64,000 nucleotides of DNA from Armigeres subalbatus (lineage: Eukaryota > Arthropoda > Insecta > Diptera > Culicidae). Each line of letters begins with the position of its first letter. The first letter of the stretch is position 1. Below the pieces are notes generated by a model that saw nothing but the letters and a program-made list of their open reading frames with translations, was not told where the DNA came from and did not search any database. The stretch spans positions 67,933,203-67,997,202 of the forward strand of contig NC_085139.1 in the NCBI RefSeq assembly GCF_024139115.2, given 5' to 3'. The position numbers and the translations under genes were made by a program. Shown here piece after piece: positions 46,371 through 58,300 of the stretch.

Positions 46371-46957
46371 GGATGAACTTGACAAATATTTGTCATCATG
46401 ACAAACAGTGTACTGAGGGCTTAAGAATTTTTGATATTGGAAACAAAAGAAAATTTACTGAAAAAATTGAAAATAATTTCCTGTTGAAATTTAGAACTTT
46501 CTGTAAAAATGTGATATATGGAAAATCCGAAGAGACATCACTAAAATTTCTAATACAAATCCGGAGTACATCCCACGAAAATTAAGACATATTTCTTGTG
46601 GAAATGAAAAATAATTCATTCTGGGAGTTCAGATGATTTCCCCGCAAGAACTTAGTCAAAATCTTGTGGAAATTGAGATGAATCTCCGGTTTAAATTTTG
46701 GAGTAATTCCTTTATTTGCCCGTACGAAAATTATTATAAATTTCCAAGATAATTTGAAAAGAATTTTCAATTTCAATTCTCTTGAATTTTTTACGAGAAA
46801 TTCCCCAGAATTTTTATGCGAAATTCTCCTTATTTCACGGGAAATTATTTATTAAAACGAATTTTAACTAAAAATTATTTCTAAAACTCACAGAAAATTC
46901 AAAGAGTTCTTCAAAATCTATTCTCATTTTCGACGGGTATTCTGAAAATACCGATTA
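46371..46957. other. Intergenic, A+T-rich, possible further decayed repeat
   Basis: Scattered GAAATTCC and GAATTTTC phrases continue the pattern of 43200-44560. No gene. Confidence 0.35.
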
Positions 46958-47205
46958 CACAGAGAAACAGACGTCTTACTCATCGTTCCATCGTTCACCT
47001 TTTTAACGGTTGATTTTTTTTTTGTTGGTGGTTAATCGGCCCCCTATGACGCTTCGATGGATGTTGCTAGTGTTTGACTTTTGCGCACCACCGCCATTTG
47101 GTTGTGGCTTGGCCACACTCAGTGGTTTTAGCATTGGAAGGCAATGCTTCCGTGACGATGATTTTGAATGCATTTTGTTCTAAGTGAGACGTCTGTTTCT
47201 CTGTG
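46958..47205. mobile_element. 248-bp MITE with CACAGAGAAACAGACGTCT ends
   Basis: The left end CACAGAGAAACAGACGTCTT is matched by the complement of the right end (AGACGTCTGTTTCTCTGTG). Flanking CCGATTA / CCGAAAA gives only a partial duplication. Confidence 0.75.
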
Positions 47206-47639
47206 CCGAAAAGATCAGATGATTTAGAATCTAGCCCTACAGTTGAATTCTGTCTTTTTGCCGTTTAGATTATATTAGATTGGTCATTGCGTTCTGATGC
47301 CGAAATACCATTTTAAGAGACACGTCGAAAATGCCACCGCTACCTAGAAGAATTTAAACGAATGCTGCAATCGCAAATTTTTGAACCAGCACCAGGGTTC
47401 GGATTTCTCACTCACTCACGCGACAACAGATCACTACACCATGCAATTTATCCGGATAAATTACAGTGCGATAAACTCCGGCACAAGCGATGGTGCGAAA
47501 AATTGTTATCCTTCTTCCTATGTTTCGCGAAAATCAAATGCTGCTTACTTTGCCTCTCCAAACTGATTGAATCTGACGATACGCCATGATAAGCAGAAGG
47601 TTAAATACAGCAGTTTTCCCCTCGCTCTCAATCAATTCA

Positions 47640-47720
47640 TGTGGTGATGTGGTTTTAGTGGGCGCTCTGAACATTTTAAAATTGTTTTGGGTTCGAATCC
47701 CGTTGCGGTCCTAAATTTTT
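47640..47720 (+). mobile_element. tRNA-like SINE head (second SINE type)
   Basis: A box TGGTTTTAGTGGG and B box GGTTCGAATCC, followed by CGTTGCGGTCC. The 5' end does not pair as an acceptor stem. Comparable to 22910-22990. Confidence 0.35.
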
Positions 47721-48590
47721 GTAAATATGCTTGTAAAATTTATCTGATGAGGCGACGAGAAGGAAAATTTGTGGATTAAAATTAAATTATCCGGCGATCC
47801 GGCGCTCACGAGTTTATCACCCGCCATTCTATCCGGATAAAAATATTGTGTGAGAATACTTCCTCACAGGGGGACCATGAAAAATCACACTCCGCTAAAT
47901 GGATTAATCGCAGGTTTTTATTCATATGAGTGAGAATTCCGAAGCCTGACCAGCACACAAGAAAAAAAAGCACGCTTGACGTTTAAAATGTGTTGCAGTT
48001 ATCAAAATTATCAACCGGCTAGTGTAAATCTGTTTTGGCGTTTTGAGATTTTTATCCCGGGACATTAGTTTATTATGTATAACTTTTGTAATATTTATAT
48101 TCTCTGCATATAGAAGTCGCAGAATTTATAAGCTAGTAATCAAATTATATTTTCTATTCACTGGCTTATTTATTGTTTTTTGCTCCTTTATTTAAGTGAT
48201 TTTAAAATTTTAAAATTAAGTTCATCTCTAGCTCATTGATTGTCTTCAAGTACCTTTAAATAGAAAGATAAGTCTTCAAATATTTTGAAAAGTCTTCAAA
48301 ATGTCTTCATGAAATAAAAGTCTTCACAGGGATTCAATTGTCTTCAAATTGAAGACATGTCTTCAAATCTGGCATCCCTGCACAAAACTGAAGCTGACTC
48401 CGCTCATCTGTCACTCACACATCTGGCACTCGTGTCCAATGTATATGCCCTCTTATTCTGTTTATATTTATACTATCAATACCCGTCTCAATCCCTACAA
48501 TGGATTGGGGAACACCAGAACGTTCCAGAAAACGTGACTGTGTACACGAATTCGACGAATTCATGAACGCTTTTCTTGCGTTTTCCAGTA
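47721..48590. repeat. Intergenic; cluster of GTCTTCAAAT-like phrases
   Basis: Between 48240 and 48370 GTCTTCAA or its complement occurs about eight times, ending AATTGAAGACATGTCTTCAA. Probably a small noncoding repeat. No gene. Confidence 0.4.
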
Positions 48591-48772
48591 TGTACTGCAA
48601 AACCTCTTTTTGCGCCCAAAACGGGGGAGCGTAAATTGAATCATAGCGTAAAAAGAGGGAGCGTTATTTCGAATTTAGGGCGTAAAAAGAGGGAGCGTTA
48701 TTTAGATTTTGAGCGTAAAAAGAGGGAGCGCTATTTGGAATTTGGAGCGTAAAAAAAGTTTGCAATCTTTTA

Positions 48773-49480
48773 GGGGAACTGGGGGTAGGACGCCCACGTT
48801 AAGGAAAATGCCATTTTTATCAATGAAAACCACCATTTCAGCCAGTTTTCATCAGCGCATACTGAAGAACAGCATATCTCCGACTGACTACCGATAACAG
48901 ATATCTAATTGTCCATTTTATTGCACAGAAATTTGATTTTTAAAAAGCACCCGAAAAAAAATGATTTTGAAACCATGCGGGGTGAGATGCGCCAGTGGAT
49001 GGGTTAAAACGCGCATGTGCTTATCGTACTGATTTTCATTTTAATTGCCTACATTAAGGCAATTAACCGAATGTTTCAGCTGTTTCGGTCATACGAAATG
49101 AGCATGGGCGTAATGCCCCACACCGACCTCAGAAGTTTGAAGGCCCATAAAATCGTTTTAAAACCATTGTTGACGACGATTTCGTGTGGAACATAAAGAA
49201 CACGAGTAAGCAGCATGGCTCATGGCTCAATTATTAATTTATCAATGTATAACAGCGACAGAAAGACTAAGAGCTAGAATTGCATCAAAACACGCAAAAA
49301 TCGTTTTTTTCGAGTTTTTCATGTATAACTAGAGAAAAATCATGAAATATATGTATCCAATGGCAATATTTTTCATTGCTTAATCGTATAGACTATTGAA
49401 AATAATCAAAATGGGGATATTTAACCTTATTCAGGGGTGGCGCGTTTTAACCCCTATGGGCGTGCTACCCCCACTTCCCC
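48773..49480 (+). mobile_element. MITE family A, complete copy
   Basis: 708 bp with TA on both sides (48771-48772, 49481-49482); same orientation as copy 1. Inserted next to the subterminal GCGTAAAAAGAGGGAGCG repeats. Confidence 0.88.
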
Positions 49481-49482
49481 TA

Positions 49483-50137
49483 AGTAAGCAAAATTTGATA
49501 TTTAACTCACTTTTAGTCTTAAGATGTGTCTTTTACCAATTTTGGTATTAGGGTCGTCCAAATTGTTTCCGTTATCATGGTCGTCAAATTGTTTGTATGC
49601 TGAAGCCTTAAGATGTTCTTGGTACGCCAAGAAATCAACAAGTCATGAGTAGTGCAGATCCTTGATAACGAACTAAGACGTTCATCATCGTTTTCAAGTA
49701 TTAAAAGTTTCACAAGAACCTCCCGGAGTTTGGACCTGTGTTTTGTGATACATTGGATAGAACGCAACCATTGCATAGGTTCAGGGTCATCCAAGAAATC
49801 CTGGAATAGGCCTTAAGATCTACACGCGTAACCAGAAATCTTTCGCCTTGTCGAATTTTACGGGGTACCCTTCAGGATTTTGCCTTTGTGTAAGAAAATC
49901 ATTCTCTGATAACTTCAGCTTGATCGGTTATTGCATAAGCTGGCGCCATTGATTTGAAGTTAATATGAGGATTTCAGCCGAAATATATGGGAAAATACAC
50001 CTCTATTACTATTTCGTTCAGAAAATTGGATGGAAGAGCCCGATTGAGCCCAGATTCGCAGGAAATGAAGTTAACATGCCACTGAACAGTTCCACATAAA
50101 ATTCTACTATGATTAAATAAACTTTAAATTAGCTTTA
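49483..50137. other. Unassigned DNA within the composite
   Basis: A minus frame at 49794-49519 (MDDPEPMQWLRSIQCI...) has the look of a dispersed repeat rather than a gene; no family recognised. Confidence 0.3.
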
Positions 50138-50339
50138 AGCTGATTTATTTGGAGTTGGGTTGAGCACTTTGAATTTCTTTAATTGCCATGAAAACATACG
50201 CATACAATCAAAGGTGTCTGCGATGCGTGGTTTCGCGCACACAGAAACATAAGTAATAGCTACCTTCGATTACATGCGCTTGTTTTCATGGTAATTAATG
50301 AATTTCAAAGTGCTCAACCCAACTCCAAATAAATCAGCT
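50138..50339. mobile_element. 202-bp MITE with AGCTGATTTATTTGGAGTTG ends
   Basis: About 40 bp at each end are inverted repeats (AGCTGATTTATTTGGAGTTG and complement), continuing through GAGCACTTTGAA. No clear target duplication. Confidence 0.75.
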
Positions 50340-50379
50340 CAAAACCAAAAAGTGTTCAATGCTCAATAACTGCGTTCAT

Positions 50380-50785
50380 TACGGAGCCCACGACAACAAA
50401 AAGAATTACTTTAAAGACAAACATAGACCAAGAAGGGGTCACACAACTTGTTAATTTTCAAATAACTGCCTCCATTAGGGAGGTTGATTCATCGACCTTG
50501 ATTCTATGGAGTTCGTAGACTACCTGGAACTCACGACAACAACAAGAACTACTTGAAATACAAAAATATACCAAGAAGATGTCACACGACTTGTGCACTC
50601 TTCGATATCTGTCTCCATTATCGAGGTTGATCCACAGACCATGACTCTTGGAGTTTGTAGACTACCTGGATCCCACAGTAGCAAAAAGAACTACTTGGAA
50701 TACAAACATATACCAAAAAGGGGTCACACAACTTGTTTATTCTTCAATAACTGTTTCCATTACGAAGGTTGAACAACAGACCTTG
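50380..50785 (+). repeat. 142-bp satellite, first part (about 3 units)
   Basis: Unit phrases: TATGGAGTTCGTAGACTACC, GGGGTCACACAACTTGTTTA, AACTGTCTCCATTACGAAGG. Interrupted at 50786 by a LINE. Confidence 0.85.
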
Positions 50786-51002
50786 GGGGGCAGCAGGGAC
50801 TTTGTCCAAGAGCTTGACGACCCCTCCCCATGGCCACTGCGAGTTAGACCGGGACCATCTTCCCTAACCCCTAATCCCAAGGCGTCAAGCGACCCGTGCC
50901 GAGGGGATGCATGGCCAGGGGGGGTGAAATAATAAGCTAGGCCTTTAACGGAGCCTGTGGAGTACCTGGGCATCCTCCACAGTAATTGTCCCTTACCGCG
51001 TC

Positions 51003-52590
51003 ATGCTGGGCTCTGGCGTGGTGGACCTCTTTTCCCGAGCAACTCGTGGGACCAAAATGGAAAACCAAGGCAATTCTTCAACTAGTGGTAGTAGTGTAGG
51101 TGACAACCCCTTCGCAAGAGGTGGGTTGTTCAAGTCTCCGCCTAGGAGGCCAGAGGCAATAGTCGGCAGCTCAGTGCGCAGCGCCAGCGTGGGTCACTCA
51201 ACCTTCTTCTCGGCTAAAAAAACGCCGGTAGGGGTTATTGACGGCCCATGGCTTGTGGAGGCGATGAACCGCAAACGCGATGGGCTTTCGGCCTTCGAGG
51301 TGGCGACGAAACAGCTGGACGCCATCATCGACTTTGCGTCATCGAAGCATAATATCAGCAAGGACCTCAAGAGGAGCTTGCAGAAACTTCGAAAGTCGAT
51401 GCTGGACGCCAAGCTGGAGAGGGCGGTCGGGACGGCCAAGTGTAAACCCGTGAAATCGGTGGAGTCGAGGTCTACCCAGACTGAGGCCCAAGGATTCGCG
51501 GACTCGGGCAAGGTCGAATCGACCGAGGGCGTGCCAGCGAAGACGGTGGTACCAAAGTCTACCCAGACTGAGGCTCAAGTATTTGCGGGTACGTCGGGGG
51601 TGACTGCTCCAACGGAGCAGACACAAAAACGAGGGAGACAGTCTCCAGGGGATGAGCTCCCTGGGGGCCGCTCCAAAACGCGGAGGGTTACTACCCCGAA
51701 CAAGGGTAGTGGGGCTGGGAAGCTGAACCCCAGCCAGGTACCTCCAAAACTGGGGGAGGAAGGACCTGGAAAGGTCCGTCCACTCAGGAAAGACGGTGGT
51801 AAGGGCAGGCTGTAAGTTCTCAACCGAACCAGACCAGGGAAATAGAGGGGGATGACGCCTCCTGGACCCTGGTCAAGAACAAGAGGAATCCGAAGACGTC
51901 AAGGGCCGAAAAGAAGGCCCAGGCGAATGAAGGTAGCAAGACGTCTAGGGTAGGCGCCAATCGCTCCAGGGGGACGAGGCTAAGTACTCGGACGTTTTGA
52001 AGGCGATGAGGAGTGACGTCAAGCTCGGTGAACTCGGCGCCGACGTACGTCGAATAAGACGTACCCGGATGGGCGAGATGATCCTCGAGCTGAAGCGGGG
52101 CGTCTCGCAAAAGGGCGCCGCCTACAAGAAGTTGGCGGAGGAAGTTCTAGGCGAGACGGTCAAGCTGAGGGCACTCACGACGGAGGTGAATCTAAGGGTT
52201 AAAGACCTGGACGGGATCACCGAAGTCGAAGAGCTCGTCACGGCACTGCGGCGATAGTGTGAAGTGGAGACGCCCACCGCTGCCGTTCGGCTACGGAAAG
52301 GTCCGGCAGGGACGCATGTAGCATTGGTTCGGCTATCTGCAGCGGACGCCTAGCGGTAGTCAAGTTAGGGAGCGTCAAGGTGGGATGGTCGGTATGCCCT
52401 GTGCGCATATACGAGCAACCCGAAGTTTGCTTCAAGTGCCTGGAACCGGGGCACAAGCAATAAGACTGCAAAGGCCCTGACAGAAGCAATCTCTGCCGAC
52501 GCTGCGGATTGGAGGGACATAAGGCACAATGCTGCACGAACCCTCCCAATTGTTTGATTTGTTCCAGCAAAGCTCGATGTGCCCGGAGTT
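51003..52590 (+). pseudogene. ORF1 (gag-like, three zinc knuckles) of the R1-type LINE
   Basis: Starts at 51003 or more likely at MENQGNSSTS (51057). A Ser/Thr/Lys-rich N-terminal region continues through frameshifts near 51,810 and 51,970 into LGELGADVRRIRRTRMGEM and VKDLDGITEVEELVTALRR. A stop at 52255 and a further shift precede WSVCPVRIYE and the knuckles CFKCLEPGHK, CRRCGLEGHKAQC and CLICSSK. An internal stop interrupts the first knuckle. This arrangement (coiled or basic N-terminus, then CCHC knuckles) is typical of R1-clade ORF1 proteins that package the RNA. The copy cannot make a full protein. Confidence 0.75.
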
Positions 52591-52611
52591 TAAGCGTGCT
52601 GCAAAATCACA

Positions 52612-52900
52612 GTGCAGGCAACGCAGCTGGCTTGCTCGGCCTCGCCCGAGTGTTTGGTGTGCGCAGGTTTAGAGGAAACGGCGGAACACGTGTTGTTCGT
52701 GTGCTCACGTTTTCGCGCAATGCGTGACCACATGCTTGCCACATGTGGTCTGGACACTACCCCGGACAACCTAGTTCGGAGGATGTGTAAAGATGAAGTT
52801 GGCTGGAACGCCGTTTTATCGGCTATCGCCCAAATCGTCTCGGAGCTACACAGAAGGTGGCGCGTGGACTCAAGGATGGCTAGTTCAGGCGCAAATAAGA
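52612..52900 (+). pseudogene. C-terminal remnant of LINE ORF2
   Basis: Encodes SPECLVCAGLEETAEHVLFV followed by CSRFRAMRDHMLATCG and VSELHRRW. The C..C...H....C pattern is the zinc-finger-like tail after the reverse transcriptase domain in R1-type elements. It is fused directly to ORF1 by deletion. The open frame to 53187 is probably mostly 3' UTR. Confidence 0.7.
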
Positions 52901-53567
52901 GGTGGTCCAAGGGATCCGAGTCGGCTTCATGCGTCACACCGGTGGTCATGCTCTGTGGTCGAACTCGATCCTTTTATCGAACAAGTGGCCGCGCGAAGAA
53001 TAACATGGTATCGTCGCTTTCGCGACGTTGGTCAACCGGGCGGGTTCCGAGCCCGAGGACGGAAAGGGGTCCTCGTCAAGACTGGGGTAGGCGTAGGCAC
53101 CGCGTCGGCAAGTCCCTCTGTGTGCTGGCGAATAGACCCTACCGCAGAAAGGTCAATTTGGGGTGCACGCGGCATCATCATTCTTGATACCAGTCGTGCA
53201 GAGGGAAGCAGGCGCGAAGTCGACCCTTCCCACCTTCCGAGGACATAGGGCGTGGTAAGGCCACCTGGAAAGCCGGCAACGCGCTGGCACGATACCATGG
53301 TGTTCTTCTAAAAAAGCGAGTTACGATGTTCGGTGCTGCAAGGACACGCAGCTAACCTCGAGGGTGCGTTGTGCACTGGCCCCCCTTTGAAGCATTACTT
53401 TCTGGTTGTACCGAAGGGACTATGGGCTTGGCGGCAATGGAAACGGTTTAGCGGGTCGGGGATGTAGTCCTGCCTCCCTCGGTGATCCCTAACCCCGCAC
53501 TTCCTGGTCAACCAAGGACGTCTGTTGAGCAGATTCCCTTCCATTGCTTAGGAAGAAAAAAAAAAGA

Positions 53568-55380
53568 AGACCTTGACTTATGGAGTTCGTAGACTACCTG
53601 GCATCAATGACACCATCATGATCTACTTGGAATACAAGTATATACCTAGAAGGGGTCACACAATTTGTTTATTCTTCAATAACTGTTTCCATTACGCAGG
53701 TTGAACAACAGACCTTTACTTATGGAGTTCGTAGACTATCTGAAGCCCACGACAACAACAAGAACTACTTGGAATACAAATATATACCAAGAAGGGGTTA
53801 CACAACTTGTTTATTTACCAATAACTGTCTCTATTACGAAGGTTGATCAACAGACCTTGACTCTATGGAGTTCGTTGACTATCTGGCATCAATGACAACA
53901 TCAAGAACTACGAGGAATACAAACATATACCCAGAAGGGGTCATACAACTTGTTTATTCCTCAGTAACTGCCTCCATTACGGAGGTTGATGCACAGACTT
54001 TAACTTCATGGAATCCTGGTGCCCAAGACAACAACAAGAAGTACTTGGAATATGAATATATAGCAAGAAGGGGTTACATAACTTGTTAATTCTCAAATAA
54101 CTGTCTTCATTACTAGGGTTGATCAACAGACCTTGACTCTATGGAGTTCGTAGACTACCTGACATCAATAACAACATCAAAAACTACAACGAATACAAAC
54201 ATATACCAAAAAGGGGTCACACAACTTGTTTATTTTCAAATAACTCCATCTATTACGGAGGTTGATCCACAGACCGTGACTATATGGAGTTCGTAGACTA
54301 CCTGGCATCAATGACAACATTGAGATCTACTTGGAATACAAATATATACCCAGAAGGGATCACACAACTTGTTTATTTTCAAATAACTGCATCTATTACG
54401 GAGGTTGATCCACAGACCGTGACTCTATGGAGTTCGTAGACTATCTGGACCCCACGACAACAACAAGAACTACTTGGAATACAAATATATGCCAAGAAGG
54501 GGTTACACAGCTTGTTTATTCTCCAATAACTGTCTTTATTACAAAGGTTGATCAACAGACCTTGACTTTATGGAGTTCGTAGACTACCTGGCATCAATGA
54601 CAACATCAAGAACTACAAGGAATACAAACATATACCCAGAAGGGGTCATACAACTTGTTTATTCTTCAATAACTGCCTCAATTACTGAGATTAATCCACA
54701 GACCTTGACTCTATGGAGTTCGTAGACTACCTGAAGCCCACGACAATAACAAGAACTACTAGGAATACAAACATATACCTTGTCTTTATGGAGTTCGTGG
54801 ACTACCTGGAGCCCACGAGAACACAAGAACTACTTGGAATACAAATATATACCAAGAAGGGGTTACACAACTTGTTTTTTCTCCAATAACTGTCTCCATT
54901 GCGAAAATTGATCAACAGGCCTTGACCCTATGGAGTTCGTAGACTACCTGACATAAATAACAATATCAAGAAGAACAAGGAATACAAACATATACCTAGA
55001 AGGGGTCACATAATTTGTTTATTCTTCAATATCTACCTCCATTACGGAGGTTGATCCACAGACCTTGACTCTATGGAGTTCGTAGACTACCTGGAGCCTA
55101 CGACAACAACAAGAACTACTTGGAATACAAACATATACCAAGAAGGGGTTACACAACTTGTTTATTCTCCAATAACTGCCTCCGTTACGAAGGTCAATTA
55201 TCAGACCTTGACTCTGTGAAATTCGTAGACTTCCTGGAGCCCACAACAACAACAAGAACTACTTGGAATACAAACATATACCAAAAAGGGGTCACACAAC
55301 TTGTTTATTCTTCAATAACTGTCTCCATTACGAAGGATGATCAACAGACCTTGACTGTGTGGAGTTCGTAGATCATGACA
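53568..55380 (+). repeat. 142-bp satellite, second part (about 12 units)
   Basis: Period 141-143 bp (GGAGTTCGTAGACTA at 53582, 53724, 53866 and so on), with one shortened unit near 54,780. Frames such as 53701-53895 and 55120-55371 are repeat artefacts. Continuous with 50380-50785 before the LINE insertion. Confidence 0.88.
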
Positions 55381-55593
55381 ATAGCTAATACCTTAGATCA
55401 TCTAAAAACAACCTCCGAAACTAATCCAAATTTGCCTCATATAAACGCTTGAAACTTTTTTTACGCATAGGGCGTAAAAAGAGGGAGCGTTATTTCGAAT
55501 TTGGAGCGTAAAAGAAGGAAGCGTTTTTCGGAATTTGGAGCGTAAAAGAAGGGGCGCAAAAAGAGGGAGCGTAAAAAGAGGTTTTACAGTATA

Positions 55594-56166
55594 CCTAAAT
55601 CTGGGAATGCAGCATGATGGCTGCAGGCATCGTTGCATTCATCTTCGCCCCGTTTAAGCGTCGTGAGATATCGTAGAGGAGGCGAATCTCCCCGGTTGCT
55701 GCGGCTCTCTCTCCTTCGTCGGCCAGAGAGTCCGCACACGCTCGCTTATCCCGTCGACATTAGCGTTTTACTTTCTTCTCAAGAGCCGAGTATCGTTGAC
55801 GGGCTATAAGACTTATAAGACTCTAGTTCTTCTGGTTTTTGATCGCTCTATCGCGGCTTTGGCTTCTCTTCGCTCCTCTATCTTCCTCCAGGTCTCATCG
55901 GTGATCCATTGTTTTCTCTGGGTGCGCAGTTCGCCCAGATTGTTCTCGCCGGTGGCGATGAAGGCATTCTTGATGGTGGTCCATTGGTCTTCCACGCTGC
56001 CACCTTCCGGAATATCTGCAGCACGCGTCTCCAGTTCTTCAACGCTGGAACGTTTCACCGTGACATCTTCCAGTTGGCATGTGTTGAACCATTGTCCAAC
56101 TCGCTCCTCCTGCCGACGAATCCGTGCAATGCGCAGGCGTATTCCGCCGATGAGGAGGTGATGATC
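55594..56166 (-). pseudogene. RTE-type LINE fragment (endonuclease/RT linker)
   Basis: Minus strand: HHLLIGGIRLRIARIRRQEE leads to SVEELETRAADIPEGGSVED, LGELRTQRKQWITDETWRKI and, at the far end, IRLLYDISRRLNGAKMNATM. This is the linker between endonuclease and reverse transcriptase in insect RTE-like elements often annotated as craniofacial-development-protein-2-like. A frame change near 56,060 and missing ends make it a fragment. It abuts the right end of the 7-kb composite. Confidence 0.6.
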
Positions 56167-56567
56167 TTAGAAGGATTCTTACATCCTTCTTCCGTAATTG
56201 TTCCAGCACTTTATCATTTTTTTCACAGCACACAGCGAGACGCGTGTTGGATAGCTTACTCAAATTCTGAAAATAATGGCGTAAAAAATGATAGTAACAT
56301 TACTGAACTTCGCCAGTTGATTATTCGTATACCGAAATCTCGGTAAACGTACTTGCTGATATCGGTGACATTTAGATTCACTGAAAAGCCGGACAAAAAT
56401 ATTACCAAATGATGTTATATTACGATTAATTACTGATTTTTCGGTATATTTGTTTGGGTAATTTCGGTAAAACCAATTTGATTTCCGAAATTTCAGCAAA
56501 ATTTCATACTACCTTTTCAAATCTGTATTTTTTTCTGTCGAGCTCGAGAATATTTTTTAAGTGTGTA
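56167..56567. other. Intergenic, no feature recognised
   Basis: A+T-rich; several TTTCGGTAAA-like phrases in both orientations suggest a decayed MITE. Confidence 0.3.
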
Positions 56568-56576
56568 CCGTTCTCA

Positions 56577-56795
56577 GGATCCCTCCTCAGCCGTGTGGTA
56601 AGATGCGCGGATACAAACCAAGACCATCCTGAGGGTGGCTGGTTTCTCGACTTCCCTTCCCTTCATGATATACGAATCCATAAATAGTAACTTGGCTTAA
56701 AAACCTCGCGGTTAAGAACTGTGGAAGTACTAAGCTACGAGGCGGCAATGTCTCAGTGGGGGATGTAATGCCAATAAAGAAGAAAAAGGAGAGTG
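56577..56795 (+). mobile_element. SINE, Feilai-like, copy 5, with internal deletion
   Basis: Begins CCCTCCTCAGCCGTGTGGTA and ends AATAAAGAAGAAAAAGG. The B box and adjoining body are missing (GGCTGG joins TTTCTCGACTTCC). The direct repeat CCGTTCTCA lies at 56568-56576 and 56796-56804. Confidence 0.8.
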
Positions 56796-56804
56796 CCGTT
56801 CTCA

Positions 56805-57293
56805 AAGTTCTTGCAAAGTTATCCTAGCCCGGATTCAAGAGAAGATCGATGTGACTCTCCGGCAACAGCAAGCTGGATTCAGTGTCGAAAGATCCTGTAT
56901 AATCAGTTTTTTGCTTTATTTTAGAACTGGTCATTTTGACGATGGTTTGAGTTGCGGGTATATAAGGATTTGTTCATTCATCGTTAAAACAATCTCACAT
57001 AATTTATAGAAATTATTATTCACGGATAGAACAATGAATGTCACATGTCATAGAAACATTGAAGAGTTTAGTAATAATTCTTTATTACAACTGAATCTTA
57101 AGAATTCTAATAAAATTTCTAGATGACGGCAATAGCTTTCTGCACTGAAATTCTTCGCCTAAAATTTTGCTAATAAATTAAATTGTAATTAATATAATTA
57201 CAAGTAGTACACTAACATAAAATTATAAAACATAAGATCACAGGTGTCGAATTAATAAATAGTATCTGAATTTAAAACTGTACGCTTCTTAGG
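56805..57293 (-). other. 3' flank of the CLIP protease gene
   Basis: A+T-rich sequence downstream of the stop codon. An AATAAA on the minus strand at 57086-57081, about 210 bases past the stop, is a plausible poly(A) signal. Confidence 0.4.
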
Positions 57294-58300
57294 TCAAACA
57301 TCCATATGATCCAATATCCAGTTCAAGTGATAACCGACCATCACTCCCACTCCAGGCTGTTTCATTTCAACAGTACAAACACCCGAACCACCAGAAATCA
57401 CCGCAAACAGAACGTACCGGTAGCCCTTTCCAATGGGTACCACTGCCTGCATCGGTCCTCCCGAATCCCCTCGACAATGCCCCTCCGCATGGTTGCCTCT
57501 CACGCAGCACGTTGACTCGCCTTCACAGAAGCTGGTCCTCCGCACAATGCTCAAATCCGCTTCCAGTAAAACGTTCGATGGCTCTTGGTGCTCGGTCATA
57601 CCCCATCCCGTCACAGTCATTTTGGTGGGCTTCAGCATTAGCAGGCTCTCGGTCAGCGGAAGGCATATTGGATAGATCTCCCCTTCGCTCAGAGTCGCTT
57701 CCTGTTGCAGTTCCACTAACGCAATGTCATAATCAGAGTCTCGTCCGTTGAAGTTCTCGTTCGGAATAAGTTGGGCGATTCCGTAGTCCCTAGTTTGGGC
57801 CGCACAGCCATTTGAATCGCAATCAGGATTGCTGCTGGTGTCATATTCCCCGAGTCGTACGGCAATGGGCTTCAAAGAGCCCTGCATGCAATGCGCAGAG
57901 GTGAGGACGTACCTTGGATGAATCAAAGACCCACTGCACAGGCTCACCATCCTGCCGCGCTTCTGATAGAGCAGATTGGCCATCCATGGATTTTGTCCCA
58001 AGCCGGCTTCGTTTCCTTTCAGTATGCGATTGGTGAAGGGAATTCGGCCGCACCGGGACAGTCCCAGTTTGGCAGCTTTTTGATTCCGGATGAAGATGTG
58101 CTTCTTGGTGGTTGGTTTGGCGCAACAAATTGAATTACCATTCGAGGCATCCGATTTGCAGCGGCTGGCGTGCACAAAATCAGCCAGTTTGCGATCGTGC
58201 GTGATCCGTTGGTCGAGGAATGCTGAGTGAATGTGGTCGCAGTGCCGGACAGGGACGCAGAAACCGGGTTCGTCGTTTGGGTCATGGCACGGCGGGAAAG
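57294..58300 (-). CDS. CLIP protease exon 4 (CLIP3 and protease domain)
   Basis: Acceptor TTTGCCCACAG|CT; stop at 57294. Begins FPPCHDPNDEPGFC (CLIP3) and carries the whole catalytic domain. The open frame extending upstream to 58385 (MFHKSQKSFEV...) is intron read-through. Confidence 0.92.

Larger units (their letters stand above)
50786..53567 (+). mobile_element. Internally deleted R1-type LINE in the satellite
   Basis: 2.8 kb with an A-rich 3' end (GGAAGAAAAAAAAAAGA) and the duplication AGACCTTG at 50778-50785 and 53568-53575. The 5' part is a broken ORF1; from about 52,600 the sequence jumps to the C-terminal end of ORF2. The endonuclease and reverse transcriptase are missing. Confidence 0.8.
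48595..55589. mobile_element. 7-kb TA-flanked composite with pogo-like ends
   Basis: CTGCAAAACCTCTTTTTGCG at the left and the complement of the right end (CTGTAAAACCTCTTTTTACG) are inverted repeats flanked by TA (48593-48594, 55590-55591), resembling pogo/Tigger-type termini. Next to both ends lie units such as GCGTAAAAAGAGGGAGCGTT. Between them are a family-A MITE, unassigned DNA, a 142-bp satellite and an R1-type LINE. It may be one large element enlarged by insertions, or two copies of a small MITE that happen to bracket the block. Confidence 0.45.

Noticed and set aside
45683..46399. 238-aa minus frame
   Set aside because: Runs through a SINE and a degenerate minisatellite; a composite of repeats.
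52793..53248. 151-aa + frame overlapping the LINE 3' end
   Set aside because: Overlaps the ORF2 tail in another frame and runs into the 3' UTR; not an independent gene.
57306..58133. Several + strand frames of 69-95 aa and other minus frames over the protease
   Set aside because: Shadows of the serine protease coding sequence on the opposite strand or in other frames.
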